DNA of 10,922 nt from Actinomycetota bacterium (GTDB lineage: Bacteria; Actinomycetota; Acidimicrobiia; Acidimicrobiales; Ilumatobacteraceae): NCBI GenBank assembly GCA_005788205.1, contig SXYT01000191.1, positions 1-10,922 on the forward strand, read 5' to 3'. How positions within the stretch are numbered: position 1 is the stretch's first letter; every line of letters starts with the position of its first letter. The notes beneath the pieces were generated by a model. It ran no database searches. It was not told the DNA's origin and saw nothing but the letters and a program-made list of their open reading frames with translations. Both the position numbers and the translations under genes were made by a program. Shown piece by piece: positions 1-7,216 of the stretch.

Positions 1-1212
1 CGCATCGCCACCCTCGCGGACTCCCTGCGGGGCACGGTGATCCGCAGTGGTGACCTGTACATGTTCGACCCGAAGAGCGGCGTCCTGCTCGAGCGCCTGA
101 CCCAGCCGGATGTGGAGGACCTGCTCCTCGAGGAGGTCCCGGATGTGACGTACGAGGACATCGGCGGCCTCGACGAGCAGATCGAGCAGATTGCCGACGC
201 AGTCGAGTTGCCCTTCCTGCACCCCGAACTCTTCGCCGAGTACCGACTGCCCGCTCCGAAGGGGATTCTCCTGTACGGCCCCCCTGGTTGCGGCAAGACC
301 ATGATCGCCAAGGCCGTGGCGAACAGTCTCGCCAAGAAGGTCGCCCAGCGGACCGGTGCGGACAAGGCACGCAGTTATTTCATCAACATCAAGGGCCCGG
401 AACTGCTGAACAAGTACGTGGGCGAGACAGAGAGACAGATCCGTCAGGTGTTCCAGCGTGCAAGAGAGAAGAGCGAGGAGGGCTGGCCCGTCATCGTCTT
501 CTTCGACGAGATGGACTCGATGTTCCGTGCCCGGGGCACCGGTGTGTCGTCGGACATGGAATCAACAATCGTGCCCCAGTTGCTCGCCGAACTGGACGGT
601 GTCGAGGGCCTCTCGAACGTGATGGTCATCGGCGCGACGAATCGCGAGGACCTGATAGACCCCGCCATCCTGCGGCCGGGACGGCTTGACGTCAAGATAA
701 AGGTGGACCGCCCGAACGACCGGGCAGCACGGCAGATCCTCACGCGTTATCTCGTTGCGGACCTCCCGTACCGCATGGAGGACGGGATCACCACGATCGA
801 GGACCTGATCGACCGCACAGTCGAGGAGATGTACCGGACCGATGCGTCCACCGAGTTCCTCGAGGTGACGTACCAGAACGGTGACCGCGAGACCCTGTAT
901 TTCAAGGACTTTGCGAGCGGCGCAATGATCGACAACATCGTGCGACGGGCAAAAAAGACGGCAATCAAGCGGCACCTCGCAGGTATGGACGGCGGCATCA
1001 CCCTCGGTGACCTCGTCGGCTCGATCCGCCAGGAGTTCCGCGAGAACGAGGACCTGCCCAACACCACCAATCCCGACGACTGGGCACGCATCTCGGGCCG
1101 CAAGGGGGAGAGGATCGTCTTCATCCGCACTCTCGTCCACCAGGATGCCGACGCGGTTGCTGTCACGGGCGGCAAGGCGATCGAGCGCACGGTCAGCGGC
1201 CAGTACCTCTGA
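1..1212 (+). CDS. arc: Proteasome-associated AAA ATPase ARC/Mpa, 5'-truncated
   Basis: This is the hexameric ring ATPase that recognises pupylated proteins, unfolds them and feeds them into the 20S proteasome. The frame is open from base 1 and its first residues read as the end of the second OB domain of Mpa, so the start, the N-terminal coiled coil that binds Pup, and the first OB domain lie outside the window. Visible parts, counting the first codon as residue 1: the 'VLEEVPDV'-like linker LLLEEVPDVTYEDIGGL near residues 41-57; Walker A GPPGCGKT at 93-100; Walker B VIVFFDE at 164-170; sensor-1 GATN near 211-214; and the arginine-finger segment RPGR at 225-228. The protein ends in Gln-Tyr-Leu, the C-terminal motif with which Mpa docks between proteasome alpha subunits, which fits the prcA gene downstream. 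The stop is 2 nt before dop, suggesting co-transcription. The family assignment is very secure. Only the missing 5' end limits it. Confidence 0.96.
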   Translation, partial: RIATLADSLRGTVIRSGDLYMFDPKSGVLLERLTQPDVEDLLLEEVPDVTYEDIGGLDEQIEQIADAVELPFLHPELFAEYRLPAPKGILLYGPPGCGKTMIAKAVANSLAKKVAQRTGADKARSYFINIKGPELLNKYVGETERQIRQVFQRAREKSEEGWPVIVFFDEMDSMFRARGTGVSSDMESTIVPQLLAELDGVEGLSNVMVIGATNREDLIDPAILRPGRLDVKIKVDRPNDRAARQILTRYLVADLPYRMEDGITTIEDLIDRTVEEMYRTDASTEFLEVTYQNGDRETLYFKDFASGAMIDNIVRRAKKTAIKRHLAGMDGGITLGDLVGSIRQEFRENEDLPNTTNPDDWARISGRKGERIVFIRTLVHQDADAVAVTGGKAIERTVSGQYL

Positions 1213-1214
1213 CC

Positions 1215-2729
1215 ATGGCTATCCCCAAGGTCTGCGGGATCGAGACCGAGTACGGCATCATCGCCAGAGGCCTCGACATCACCCCGACAGTCGCATCCTC
1301 CCTCCTCGTGAACGCGTTCAGCGACGACGGGCTGTCCCTGCGTGTTTGGGACTTCGTGGGGGAGACGCCTCACATCGACGCCCGGGGCGAGTGGGACGCA
1401 CGGTCCGAGTACCCGCACGTGGAGTCCCTCATGGCCAATGCCGTCCTCACGAACGGCGCCCGCTACTACGTCGACCATGCCCACCCAGAGGTGTCCACAC
1501 CCGAGTGCCTGACGCCGACCGATGCGCTTCTTTACGACAGGGCGGGCGAGCTCATCATCGAGGAGAGCATGCGCCGCGCCGCCGGGCGCCTGCCTGCCGG
1601 AACCGAACTCGTCGCGTACAAGAACAACTCCGACGGGAAGGGGAACAGTTACGGCTGCCACGAGAACTACCTGGTCGCACGCGACGTCCCGTTCGGGATG
1701 CTCGGCAGGTGCATCACCGCGCATTTCGTCACTCGGCAGGTCTTCTGCGGTTCCGGCAAGGTCGGGGTGGAGCAGCGGCGGGACGGCGAACCCGCGGTGC
1801 CGTACCAACTGTCCCAGAGGGCCGATTTCTTCGAGGAGGAGGTCGGGCTCGAGACAACGATCAGGCGCCCGATCGTGAACACACGTGACGAGCCGCATGC
1901 CGACCCCGTCCGTTTCAGGCGCCTGCATGTGATTGCCGGGGATGCGAACATGAGCCAGACCGCAACGTGGCTGAAACTGGGCACGACCGCGCTCGTCCTG
2001 TCCATGATCGAGGACGGGAGGTTCCCGCAGCATCTGGTTCTTGCCGATCCCGTCACCGGTGTGAGGAGGGTCAGCCACGACCCGACCCTGCGGACCGTGG
2101 TCATGACAGAGCAGGGACAGGGTATGTCAGCCCTCGACATCCAGGGCCAACTGTGTGCGGCAGTCGAATCCTGGCTGGAAGGTGTCGACGACGACACCGT
2201 GGGCGGTGAGGGCGAATCAATCGTGCGCGAGTGGTCACGGATCCTGCAGGCCCTCGCGACCGACCCGTCATCGGTCGCGGAGTCTGTCGACTGGGTGGCA
2301 AAGCAGAGGTTGATCGAGGGCTATGCAGGACGCCACTCGCTAGCCCCCCACGACCCGAGACTGCGCGCCATAGACCTCCAGTACCACGACATGCGTGCCT
2401 CCAGGTGCCTCGCTCGCCGCGCGGGCCTTGTCGAAAAGGTCGACGACATGGCCGCCGCACGGGCAGTCAGCGAACCCCCGGCAACGACACGTGCATATTT
2501 TCGCGGGGAATGCGTCAGGCGGTTCCCCGACCGCATCGTCTCTGCGAATTGGGACGGCATAGTCTTCGAGACACCCGACGGTCTCGTGCGGGTCCCGATG
2601 ATGGACCCCCTGAAGGGGACCCGGGAGATGACCGGGGCTCTTCTCGGGTCCGTTGCGGATGTGGATGCGCTTCTCTCGGCACTCGGAGGTGCCGCCACCG
2701 AGCGCGTGGACGGCGACCCGGGCTGGTGA
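1215..2729 (+). CDS. dop: Depupylase/Pup deamidase Dop
   Basis: Dop hydrolyses the isopeptide bond between Pup and substrate lysines and, in species whose Pup ends in Gln, also deamidates Pup. It has the glutamine-synthetase-like fold shared with PafA. Visible motifs are GIETEYGI at residues 8-15 (Mg/ATP-binding glutamates E10 and E12), NGARYYVDHAHPE at 80-92 with the catalytic aspartate D87, KNNSDGKGNSYGCHEN at 136-151, and NTRDEPHAD from 222. It is called Dop rather than PafA because it carries the extra Dop loop (roughly residues 41-75, including VWDFVGETPHIDARG), the VDHAHPE form of the catalytic segment and the C-terminal TRAYFRGEC motif. Its length of 504 aa is normal for Dop. The ATG at 1215 lies 2 nt after the ATPase stop and puts the first motif at the usual distance from the N terminus. 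No clear Shine-Dalgarno sequence is seen, so translational coupling is likely. The protein is cytoplasmic. Confidence 0.96.
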   Translation: MAIPKVCGIETEYGIIARGLDITPTVASSLLVNAFSDDGLSLRVWDFVGETPHIDARGEWDARSEYPHVESLMANAVLTNGARYYVDHAHPEVSTPECLTPTDALLYDRAGELIIEESMRRAAGRLPAGTELVAYKNNSDGKGNSYGCHENYLVARDVPFGMLGRCITAHFVTRQVFCGSGKVGVEQRRDGEPAVPYQLSQRADFFEEEVGLETTIRRPIVNTRDEPHADPVRFRRLHVIAGDANMSQTATWLKLGTTALVLSMIEDGRFPQHLVLADPVTGVRRVSHDPTLRTVVMTEQGQGMSALDIQGQLCAAVESWLEGVDDDTVGGEGESIVREWSRILQALATDPSSVAESVDWVAKQRLIEGYAGRHSLAPHDPRLRAIDLQYHDMRASRCLARRAGLVEKVDDMAAARAVSEPPATTRAYFRGECVRRFPDRIVSANWDGIVFETPDGLVRVPMMDPLKGTREMTGALLGSVADVDALLSALGGAATERVDGDPGW

Positions 2730-2751
2730 CCTGCGCCCAGGCCCGGTGGGG

Positions 2752-2787
2752 TCGTGAAAGGGGCACAGGTTGGGTACGGTTGGGTCA
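2752..2787 (+). promoter_or_regulatory. Probable promoter for a leaderless pup transcript
   Basis: The 57-nt gap between dop and pup contains TACGGT at 2775-2780, a fit to the actinobacterial TANNNT -10 consensus. It is followed by exactly six bases and then the pup ATG at 2787. This is the spacing expected when transcription starts at the A of the start codon. A weak -35 candidate, TCGTGA (2752-2757), sits 17 bp upstream of the -10. No Shine-Dalgarno sequence precedes the ATG, in keeping with a leaderless message. This is inference from spacing. It would let pup-prcB-prcA-pafA be expressed separately from arc-dop. Confidence 0.5.
2768..2785 (+). repeat. Two direct copies of GGTTGGGT just upstream of pup
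   Basis: The octamer GGTTGGGT occurs at 2768-2775 and again at 2778-2785, a 10-nt period, which is about one helical turn. The copies overlap and flank the proposed -10 element of pup and end one base before the start codon. They could be part of an operator, or a chance duplication in a G-rich gap. No function is shown by the sequence alone. Confidence 0.4.
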
Positions 2788-2981
2788 TGCAGGAACGGGC
2801 GAAGAAAAACTCTCCGGCAGAGCGCACGGACGTCGAGGAGGAAGGGTCCCCGGCGTCGCCGAGCGGCGCAGGTGAGCGCATCAAGGCCGAACTCGACGAC
2901 CTCCTCGATGAGATCGACGGTGTCCTCGAGGAGAACGCCGAGGAGTTCGTGAAGAACTACGTGCAAAAGGGCGGCGAGTAG
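2787..2981 (+). CDS. pup: Prokaryotic ubiquitin-like protein Pup (Glu-terminated)
   Basis: Pup is the small, largely disordered tag joined to substrate lysines by PafA through its C-terminal glutamate. From the ATG at 2787 the product is 64 aa, the same length as M. tuberculosis Pup. The N-terminal third is polar and low in complexity. Residues 31-56 form the acidic helix DDLLDEIDGVLEENAEEFV that binds the ATPase coiled coil. The end is YVQKGGE, the diagnostic Pup C terminus. The last codon is GAG (Glu), so this Pup is made ready for ligation and needs no deamidation by Dop. Lys61 corresponds to the conserved lysine near the C terminus. An in-frame GTG at 2754 would add 11 residues, but the ATG matches the family length and the -10 spacing. 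The stop is 2 nt before prcB. Confidence 0.95.
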   Translation: MQERAKKNSPAERTDVEEEGSPASPSGAGERIKAELDDLLDEIDGVLEENAEEFVKNYVQKGGE

Positions 2982-2983
2982 CA

Positions 2984-3763
2984 GTGCAACTGCCGAGATT
3001 CGCCCAGGGACACGATCCCGGCCCGAGTTTCCTCGACCTGCTCAAGCAGTCCGGGCTTTCCCCGTTCAGTTCACCGTCCTCAGAGGTCGACGTGCCCCAC
3101 GGTACGACGTGTCTTGCGCTGAAGTTCGCAGACGGCGTCCTCATTGCCGGTGACCGGCGGGCCACAGCGGGGAACATCATCCGCAGCAGGCACATGGACA
3201 AGGTGGTCGAGGCCGACCGGTACAGCGGCGTGGCTTTTTCCGGTGCTGCTGGGCCATCCATGGAGATGATCAAGCTCTTCCAGTTGCAGCTCGAGCACTA
3301 CGAGAAGATGGAGGGGAAGTCTCTCTCGCTCGAGGGCAAGGCCAACCAGTTGAGCTCCATGATCCGGGACAACATGCCCGCGGCAATGCAGGGGCTCGCG
3401 GTCCTTCCTCTCTTCGCCGGGTTCGAGCCCGAGGATGGTTCAGGCCACATCTGGGACTTCGACGTCACGGGTGGCCGCTACGAGGAGCGGGAGCACGTGA
3501 CCATCGGGAGCGGCGGGACGCACGCAGGCACCGTGCTGAAGGTCGGCTGGCGCAGCACTCTTGACCGCACCAACGCCGTGACGCTCGCGTGCAGGGCCCT
3601 GTGGGAGGCCGCCGAGGCAGACTCGGCCACGGGCCGGCCGGACTTCCTCAGGGGGTTGTTCCCGATCATGGCGACCATCACAGCCGCGGGATGGAGCTCG
3701 GTGCCCGACTCTGAGCTGGAGATTGTCTTCCGCGCGATCGAGGAGGAGGTGCGCACCCGATGA
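2984..3763 (+). CDS. prcB: 20S proteasome beta subunit PrcB
   Basis: This is the catalytic subunit of the two inner rings of the bacterial 20S proteasome, an N-terminal-nucleophile threonine hydrolase made as a proprotein. The first 40 residues are the propeptide, and autocleavage is expected in VPHG/TT, exposing Thr41 as Thr1 of the mature enzyme. Counting from there, Asp17 (in AGDRR) and Lys33 (in MDKVV) fall exactly at the canonical catalytic positions. Other family blocks seen are LEHYEKMEG, AMQGLAVLPLFAGF and DSATGRPDFLRGLFP. Total length is 259 aa. The propeptide is somewhat shorter than the 57 residues of the M. tuberculosis protein. The GTG start at 2984 lies 2 nt after pup, and no methionine codon gives a better start upstream of the cleavage site. 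The last codons overlap prcA by 4 nt, consistent with equal production of both subunits. Confidence 0.96.
   Translation: MQLPRFAQGHDPGPSFLDLLKQSGLSPFSSPSSEVDVPHGTTCLALKFADGVLIAGDRRATAGNIIRSRHMDKVVEADRYSGVAFSGAAGPSMEMIKLFQLQLEHYEKMEGKSLSLEGKANQLSSMIRDNMPAAMQGLAVLPLFAGFEPEDGSGHIWDFDVTGGRYEEREHVTIGSGGTHAGTVLKVGWRSTLDRTNAVTLACRALWEAAEADSATGRPDFLRGLFPIMATITAAGWSSVPDSELEIVFRAIEEEVRTR
3740..3749 (+). promoter_or_regulatory. Strong ribosome binding site for prcA
   Basis: The purine run GAGGAGGAGG lies inside the 3' end of prcB and ends 10 nt before the prcA ATG at 3760. It is the clearest Shine-Dalgarno-like sequence in the proteasome cluster. It supports the 3760 start over the in-frame ATG at 3766. 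It also encodes three Glu residues of PrcB, so part of the match may be coding-driven. Confidence 0.5.
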
Positions 3764-4437
3764 GCATGCCGTTCTACGTCCCGCCCGAGCAGTTGATGAA
3801 GGACCGGGCTGATTTTGCCCGCAAGGGCATAGCCCGGGGGCGGTCACTGGTGGCGATCGGGAGCGACGAGGGAATCGTCATCGTCGCGGAGAACCCCTCC
3901 ACGACGCTGCGCAAGATCAGCGAGATCTACGACCGCATCGCCTTCGCCGCGGTCGGCAAGTACAACGAATTCGATCAACTCCGCATCGGCGGAGTGAGGG
4001 CAGCAGACATGCTCGGCTTCCGCTACTCCCGCCGCGACGTGGAGGCGCGCAGCCTCGCGAACCAGTACGCGCAGGCGATCGGCCATGAGTTCACTGCTGG
4101 GGTCAAGCCGCTCGAGGTGGAGCTCCTCGTGGCCGAGGTCGGGGATGACCGGGCCGGTGACCGGCTGTTCCATGTGTCGTTCGAGGGGACCGTCGTCGAC
4201 GAGGACGGGTTCTGCGTGCTCGGCGGGGATGCCGACCTCGTCTCCAGTCGTCTTCGCGAGAACGGACCCGCCGACACGACGATGAGGGCTGCACTGCGCG
4301 CTGCCGTCTCTGCACTGGCTGGGCCTGAACGCGTTCTCGGGTCCGGCGAACTCGAGGTCGCGAGCCTCGCCAGAGTGGACCGCAGGCGAAGGTTCGAGCG
4401 CATCGATCCGGCAGCGGTCCAGAACCTCCTCGACTGA
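3760..4437 (+). CDS. prcA: 20S proteasome alpha subunit PrcA
   Basis: PrcA forms the outer seven-membered rings that gate the proteasome pore and receive the C-terminal tails of the ATPase ring. The 225-aa product has the typical actinobacterial alpha N terminus (MSMPFYVPPEQLMKDR, then ARKGIARGRSLVAI) and the blocks VAENPS, LRKISEIYDRIAFAAVGKYNEFD and RRDVEARSLANQYAQ. It has no processed N-terminal threonine, as expected for a non-catalytic alpha subunit. Its N-terminal residues should form the gate. The start ATG overlaps the prcB stop as ATGA, so the two are translationally coupled. An ATG six bases downstream is possible, but the first one aligns with the M. tuberculosis start. The C terminus ends at QNLLD, without the long polar tail of the M. 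tuberculosis protein. Confidence 0.95.
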   Translation: MSMPFYVPPEQLMKDRADFARKGIARGRSLVAIGSDEGIVIVAENPSTTLRKISEIYDRIAFAAVGKYNEFDQLRIGGVRAADMLGFRYSRRDVEARSLANQYAQAIGHEFTAGVKPLEVELLVAEVGDDRAGDRLFHVSFEGTVVDEDGFCVLGGDADLVSSRLRENGPADTTMRAALRAAVSALAGPERVLGSGELEVASLARVDRRRRFERIDPAAVQNLLD

Positions 4438-4439
4438 AC

Positions 4440-5804
4440 GTGGAACCACGGATCTACGGCCTCGAGACCGAGTACGGGATCACCTGCACCCTGAAGGGAC
4501 AGCGTCGGCTCACCCCGGACGAGGTCGCCAGGTACCTGTTCCGCAGCGTCGTGCAGTGGGGACGCAGTTCCAACGTCTTCCTCGAGAACGGGGGCAGGCT
4601 GTACCTGGACGTCGGCTCTCACCCGGAGTTCGCAACGCCGGAATGCGACAGCATCGTGGATGCCTGCCGTTACGAGAAGGCGGGTGAGCTCATCCTCAAC
4701 GACCTCGTCGCGAACGCGGAGAGAAGGATGCGCGACGAGGGGATCCGGGGCACCATCCATCTTTTCAAGAACAACACTGATTCTGCCGGCAACAGCTACG
4801 GGTGCCACGAGAATTTCCTCACGCGGCGCTCGACCGAGCCGACCGACTACGAGGCGCAGTTCATCCCTTTCCTCGTCTCACGGCAGTTGGTCGCCGGTGC
4901 GGGAAAGATAGTCAGCACGGGAAGAGGCCCCGTGTTCTGCCTTTCCCAGAGGGCAGAACACATCTGGGAGGGCGTCTCCTCCGCCACGACGCGGTCCCGA
5001 CCGATCATCAACACCAGGGACGAACCCCACGCCGACGCAGAGACGTACAGACGTCTCCACGTCATCGTCGGTGACTCCAACATGGCGGACGATTCGAACG
5101 TCCTGAAGGTCGGGACGGCAGCCATTGTCCTGCGGATGCTCGAGGACGCCTCGTTCCGCATGCGTGACATCACGCTCGAGAGCCCGATCCGCGCCATCCG
5201 CGAGATGAGCCTCGACACGTCGGGGAGGCGGCCGGTGCGCCTGTCGAACGGCCGCGAGATGTCGGCACTCGACATCCAGTCGTTCTTCCTGGAGCATGCC
5301 GAGGATTTCGCGTCGTCCCGCGGATTGACCGAGGAGGAGGGCAGGGTTCTCGCTCTCTGGCGTTCGACCCTCTCCTCACTGGAGGCTGATCCCGAGAGTC
5401 TCGGTGTCTCACTCGACTGGGCCATCAAGAAGAGGATCATCAACGCATTCGCGGAGAGACATGCACTCCCGCTCGACGCGCCCGAAGTCCTGGCGCTCGA
5501 CCTGCAGTACCACGACATCGATCCTGTGCGCGGCGTGTACAACCTGCTCGCGCGCAAGGGGGCCGTGAGACGGTCGATACCCGTGGATGGCACCGACGAG
5601 GCAAAGACCGCTGCCCCCCAGCGGACGCGGGCACGGCTGCGCGGTGACTTCCTGCGGAACGCACGGGAGGCCGGACGGGACGTGACCGTCGACTGGGTGC
5701 ACCTGAAGATCAATGATCAGGCTCAGCGAACGGTGGCCTGCAAGGACCCTTTCAGGTCCGAGGACGAGAGAGTGGACAAGTTAATCAGCGCATTACGGGG
5801 CTGA
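4440..5804 (+). CDS. pafA: Pup-protein ligase PafA
   Basis: PafA uses ATP to phosphorylate the C-terminal glutamate of Pup and join it to a substrate lysine. It belongs to the glutamine-synthetase-like/carboxylate-amine ligase fold and is a paralogue of Dop. The 454-aa length is typical. Motifs: YGLETEYGI at residues 6-14 with the metal-binding Glu9; NGGRLYLDVGSHPE at 50-63 with the catalytic Asp57; KNNTDSAGNSYGCHENF at 110-126 (nucleotide and metal binding); and NTRDEPHAD from 191. It lacks the Dop loop and has the LDVGSHPE form of the active-site segment, which separates it from Dop. The near C-terminal VDWVHLKIND and CKDPF blocks are PafA-like. The GTG start at 4440, 2 nt after prcA, gives the normal distance to Glu9. 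No Shine-Dalgarno sequence is seen, so coupling with prcA is likely. It is probably the last Pup-pathway gene of this transcript. Confidence 0.96.
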   Translation: MEPRIYGLETEYGITCTLKGQRRLTPDEVARYLFRSVVQWGRSSNVFLENGGRLYLDVGSHPEFATPECDSIVDACRYEKAGELILNDLVANAERRMRDEGIRGTIHLFKNNTDSAGNSYGCHENFLTRRSTEPTDYEAQFIPFLVSRQLVAGAGKIVSTGRGPVFCLSQRAEHIWEGVSSATTRSRPIINTRDEPHADAETYRRLHVIVGDSNMADDSNVLKVGTAAIVLRMLEDASFRMRDITLESPIRAIREMSLDTSGRRPVRLSNGREMSALDIQSFFLEHAEDFASSRGLTEEEGRVLALWRSTLSSLEADPESLGVSLDWAIKKRIINAFAERHALPLDAPEVLALDLQYHDIDPVRGVYNLLARKGAVRRSIPVDGTDEAKTAAPQRTRARLRGDFLRNAREAGRDVTVDWVHLKINDQAQRTVACKDPFRSEDERVDKLISALRG

Positions 5805-5810
5805 GCAGGG

Positions 5811-5826
5811 CACGCAAAGTAGCGTG
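5811..5826 (+). repeat. Short inverted repeat CACGC-6-GCGTG between pafA and lepB
   Basis: The arms CACGC (5811-5815) and GCGTG (5822-5826) are perfectly complementary around the loop AAAGTA, in the 30-nt pafA-lepB gap. The right arm overlaps TAGCGT (5820-5825), a possible -10 element that would start transcription only about 3 nt before lepB. There is no T-run, so it is not a convincing intrinsic terminator. A 5-bp stem can arise by chance. Confidence 0.25.
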
Positions 5827-5834
5827 GGTAACTC

Positions 5835-6461
5835 ATGAGTGGCACCGACGAGGTTCCTGACGGCGAAACGCACGCTGGCGAGGCTGAGCCCGGGATCATA
5901 AGGACATCCCCGGGCAGGATCCTCCGTGACTGGCTCGTCGTGATCGCGGTCGCGCTCGGTGCGGCAATTCTCGTGAGAACGTTCGTTCTGCAGCAGTTTT
6001 ACATCAGCGGGCCGTCGATGGAGACCACGATGTACACGGATGACCGCGTCCTCGTGAACAAAATGAGCTACCGCTTCAGTGACATAGGAAGAGGCGACGT
6101 CGTGGTCTTCGACAGGATCACGACGAACGGGAACACCGTCGCCCACGACGACCTCATCAAGCGTGTCATCGCACTTGCCGGGGACTCCATAGAGATCAAG
6201 AACTGCGAGGTTCACCTCAACGGCAAGAAGATCGTCGAGGACTATCTCCCCGAGACCGACACAGCCGAACCGGACCCAGCCGCACGGTGCAGGGTCGAAT
6301 CGATGCGCCGGATCGTGATCCCCGAGGGGCACGTGTTCGTGATGGGAGACAACCGACCCGAGTCCTTCGACAGCCGCTCCTTCGGGTCCATACCCGAGTC
6401 GCTCGTCATCGGACGCGCTTTCGCCGTCGTCTGGCCGCTCGGCAGCATCAGGGGATTGTGA
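5835..6461 (+). CDS. lepB: Type I signal peptidase (LepB/SipS type)
   Basis: This membrane-bound serine protease cuts signal peptides from exported pre-proteins on the outer face of the cytoplasmic membrane. The product is 208 aa. A polar N-terminal tail of about 30 residues is followed by a single membrane segment (about residues 33-50). The S26 motifs come next: box B SGPSMETT with nucleophile Ser61, box D LIKRVIALAGD with the general-base Lys109, and box E GHVFVMGDNRPESFDSRSFG. A single N-terminal anchor is the Gram-positive arrangement. The ATG at 5835 is used; no good Shine-Dalgarno sequence is visible. The gene lies 30 nt after pafA and may share its transcript. It ends 14 nt inside the facing phosphodiesterase gene. 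The nearby tat genes make a shared export theme plausible, since Tat substrates also need signal peptidase, but this is inference from position. Confidence 0.94.
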   Translation: MSGTDEVPDGETHAGEAEPGIIRTSPGRILRDWLVVIAVALGAAILVRTFVLQQFYISGPSMETTMYTDDRVLVNKMSYRFSDIGRGDVVVFDRITTNGNTVAHDDLIKRVIALAGDSIEIKNCEVHLNGKKIVEDYLPETDTAEPDPAARCRVESMRRIVIPEGHVFVMGDNRPESFDSRSFGSIPESLVIGRAFAVVWPLGSIRGL

Positions 6462-7200
6462 ACGGCAGAAGAGGTTTTCCGACCTCGCGGACATAGACCT
6501 CGACCATCATGTCGACATGGTCACTGAAGACCCCGTCCAGACCCATCCGCAGCGCATTCGTCATCGGGTCCTCGTGCTGCAGGTCCCAGCCGAACGCGTT
6601 GAGACCGAACCTGTGGCACAGGACTGCCTGGCCACCTGACCACTCGGTGTGGTGCAGGTTCACGGTGTCGACACCTGAAGCAACAAGACGGGCACAGTGA
6701 AGTTCGAGGGTCGTGCCGAGCCGCGACAGCCTGGTGGAATGCACGAGATGCGCCCCCGGGACTGACCGGGCGCAGTTCTCCAGCACGTCAAGCGCCGGGC
6801 TGCACAGCCACAGGCAGGCGGGGTCGAATCCGCTCGAAGCCACCGACTCACCGATGGCCCCTGCGGCGGCAGGGTCCTTGATGTCGAGACTGAGGTGGAA
6901 GTTGATGCCGTGTTCGGCAAAAAGATCGCCGAGAGCCGGCACATGACCCGGCAGGTCCCCACGGGTCACCGACGAGAAGGGGATGTTGCGCAACTTGCGG
7001 CGCACCACGCCGTCGTGGTCGAGCACGGCGACACCGTCCTCGGTCAACCAGCAGTCAGACTCGAGACCGTTCGCGCCGAGCTTGAGCGCCAATCCGAACG
7101 CTGGGAGCGTGTTCTCGGGAGCATGCGCACTCGCGCCCCTGTGCCCGAAAGCAAGAGGAACCGTGCGCAGAGAGGGGAGACGTTGCTGCACGGGGGTCAT
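6448..7200 (-). CDS. Glycerophosphodiester phosphodiesterase family protein
   Basis: Enzymes of this family hydrolyse glycerophosphodiesters to glycerol-3-phosphate and an alcohol, using a TIM barrel and a divalent metal. The 250-aa product shows HRG (His20-Arg21), APENTLPAF with Glu29, the metal-binding pair in ESD (Glu47, Asp49), and LDHD with the second catalytic His62. Two points differ from typical members: the usual Glu-x-Lys strand reads LDIK (Asp106, Lys108), and the late motif near the end reads GLDGVFSDHVD instead of a TDxP form. No signal peptide is seen, so it is probably cytoplasmic and acts on phospholipid turnover products. It is the only minus-strand gene here. Its stop overlaps lepB by 14 nt, and its start is 28 nt from the divergent tatB-like gene. 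A possible Shine-Dalgarno AGGAG lies 12 nt before the ATG (complement of 7213-7217). The substrate cannot be named from sequence. Confidence 0.88.
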   Translation of the reverse strand: MTPVQQRLPSLRTVPLAFGHRGASAHAPENTLPAFGLALKLGANGLESDCWLTEDGVAVLDHDGVVRRKLRNIPFSSVTRGDLPGHVPALGDLFAEHGINFHLSLDIKDPAAAGAIGESVASSGFDPACLWLCSPALDVLENCARSVPGAHLVHSTRLSRLGTTLELHCARLVASGVDTVNLHHTEWSGGQAVLCHRFGLNAFGWDLQHEDPMTNALRMGLDGVFSDHVDMMVEVYVREVGKPLLPFTIP

Positions 7201-7216
7201 GTTAGGTGGCGGCTCC

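Noticed and set aside
747..2078. 443-codon minus-strand open frame across arc and dop
   Set aside because: It is antisense to two highly conserved genes, with composition typical of a codon-position shadow in GC-rich DNA and no recognisable domain.
2754..2786. GTG at 2754 as the pup start, giving 75 aa
   Set aside because: The added residues are not Pup-like. The ATG at 2787 gives the typical 64-aa length and sits at the right distance from TACGGT.
5805..5834. Intrinsic terminator after pafA
   Set aside because: The only stem is 5 bp with no following T-run.
5831..5840. Perfect palindrome ACTCATGAGT as a regulator site
   Set aside because: About ten perfect 10-bp palindromes are expected by chance in a window of this length, so alone it is not evidence. 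It is only noted with the neighbouring repeat.
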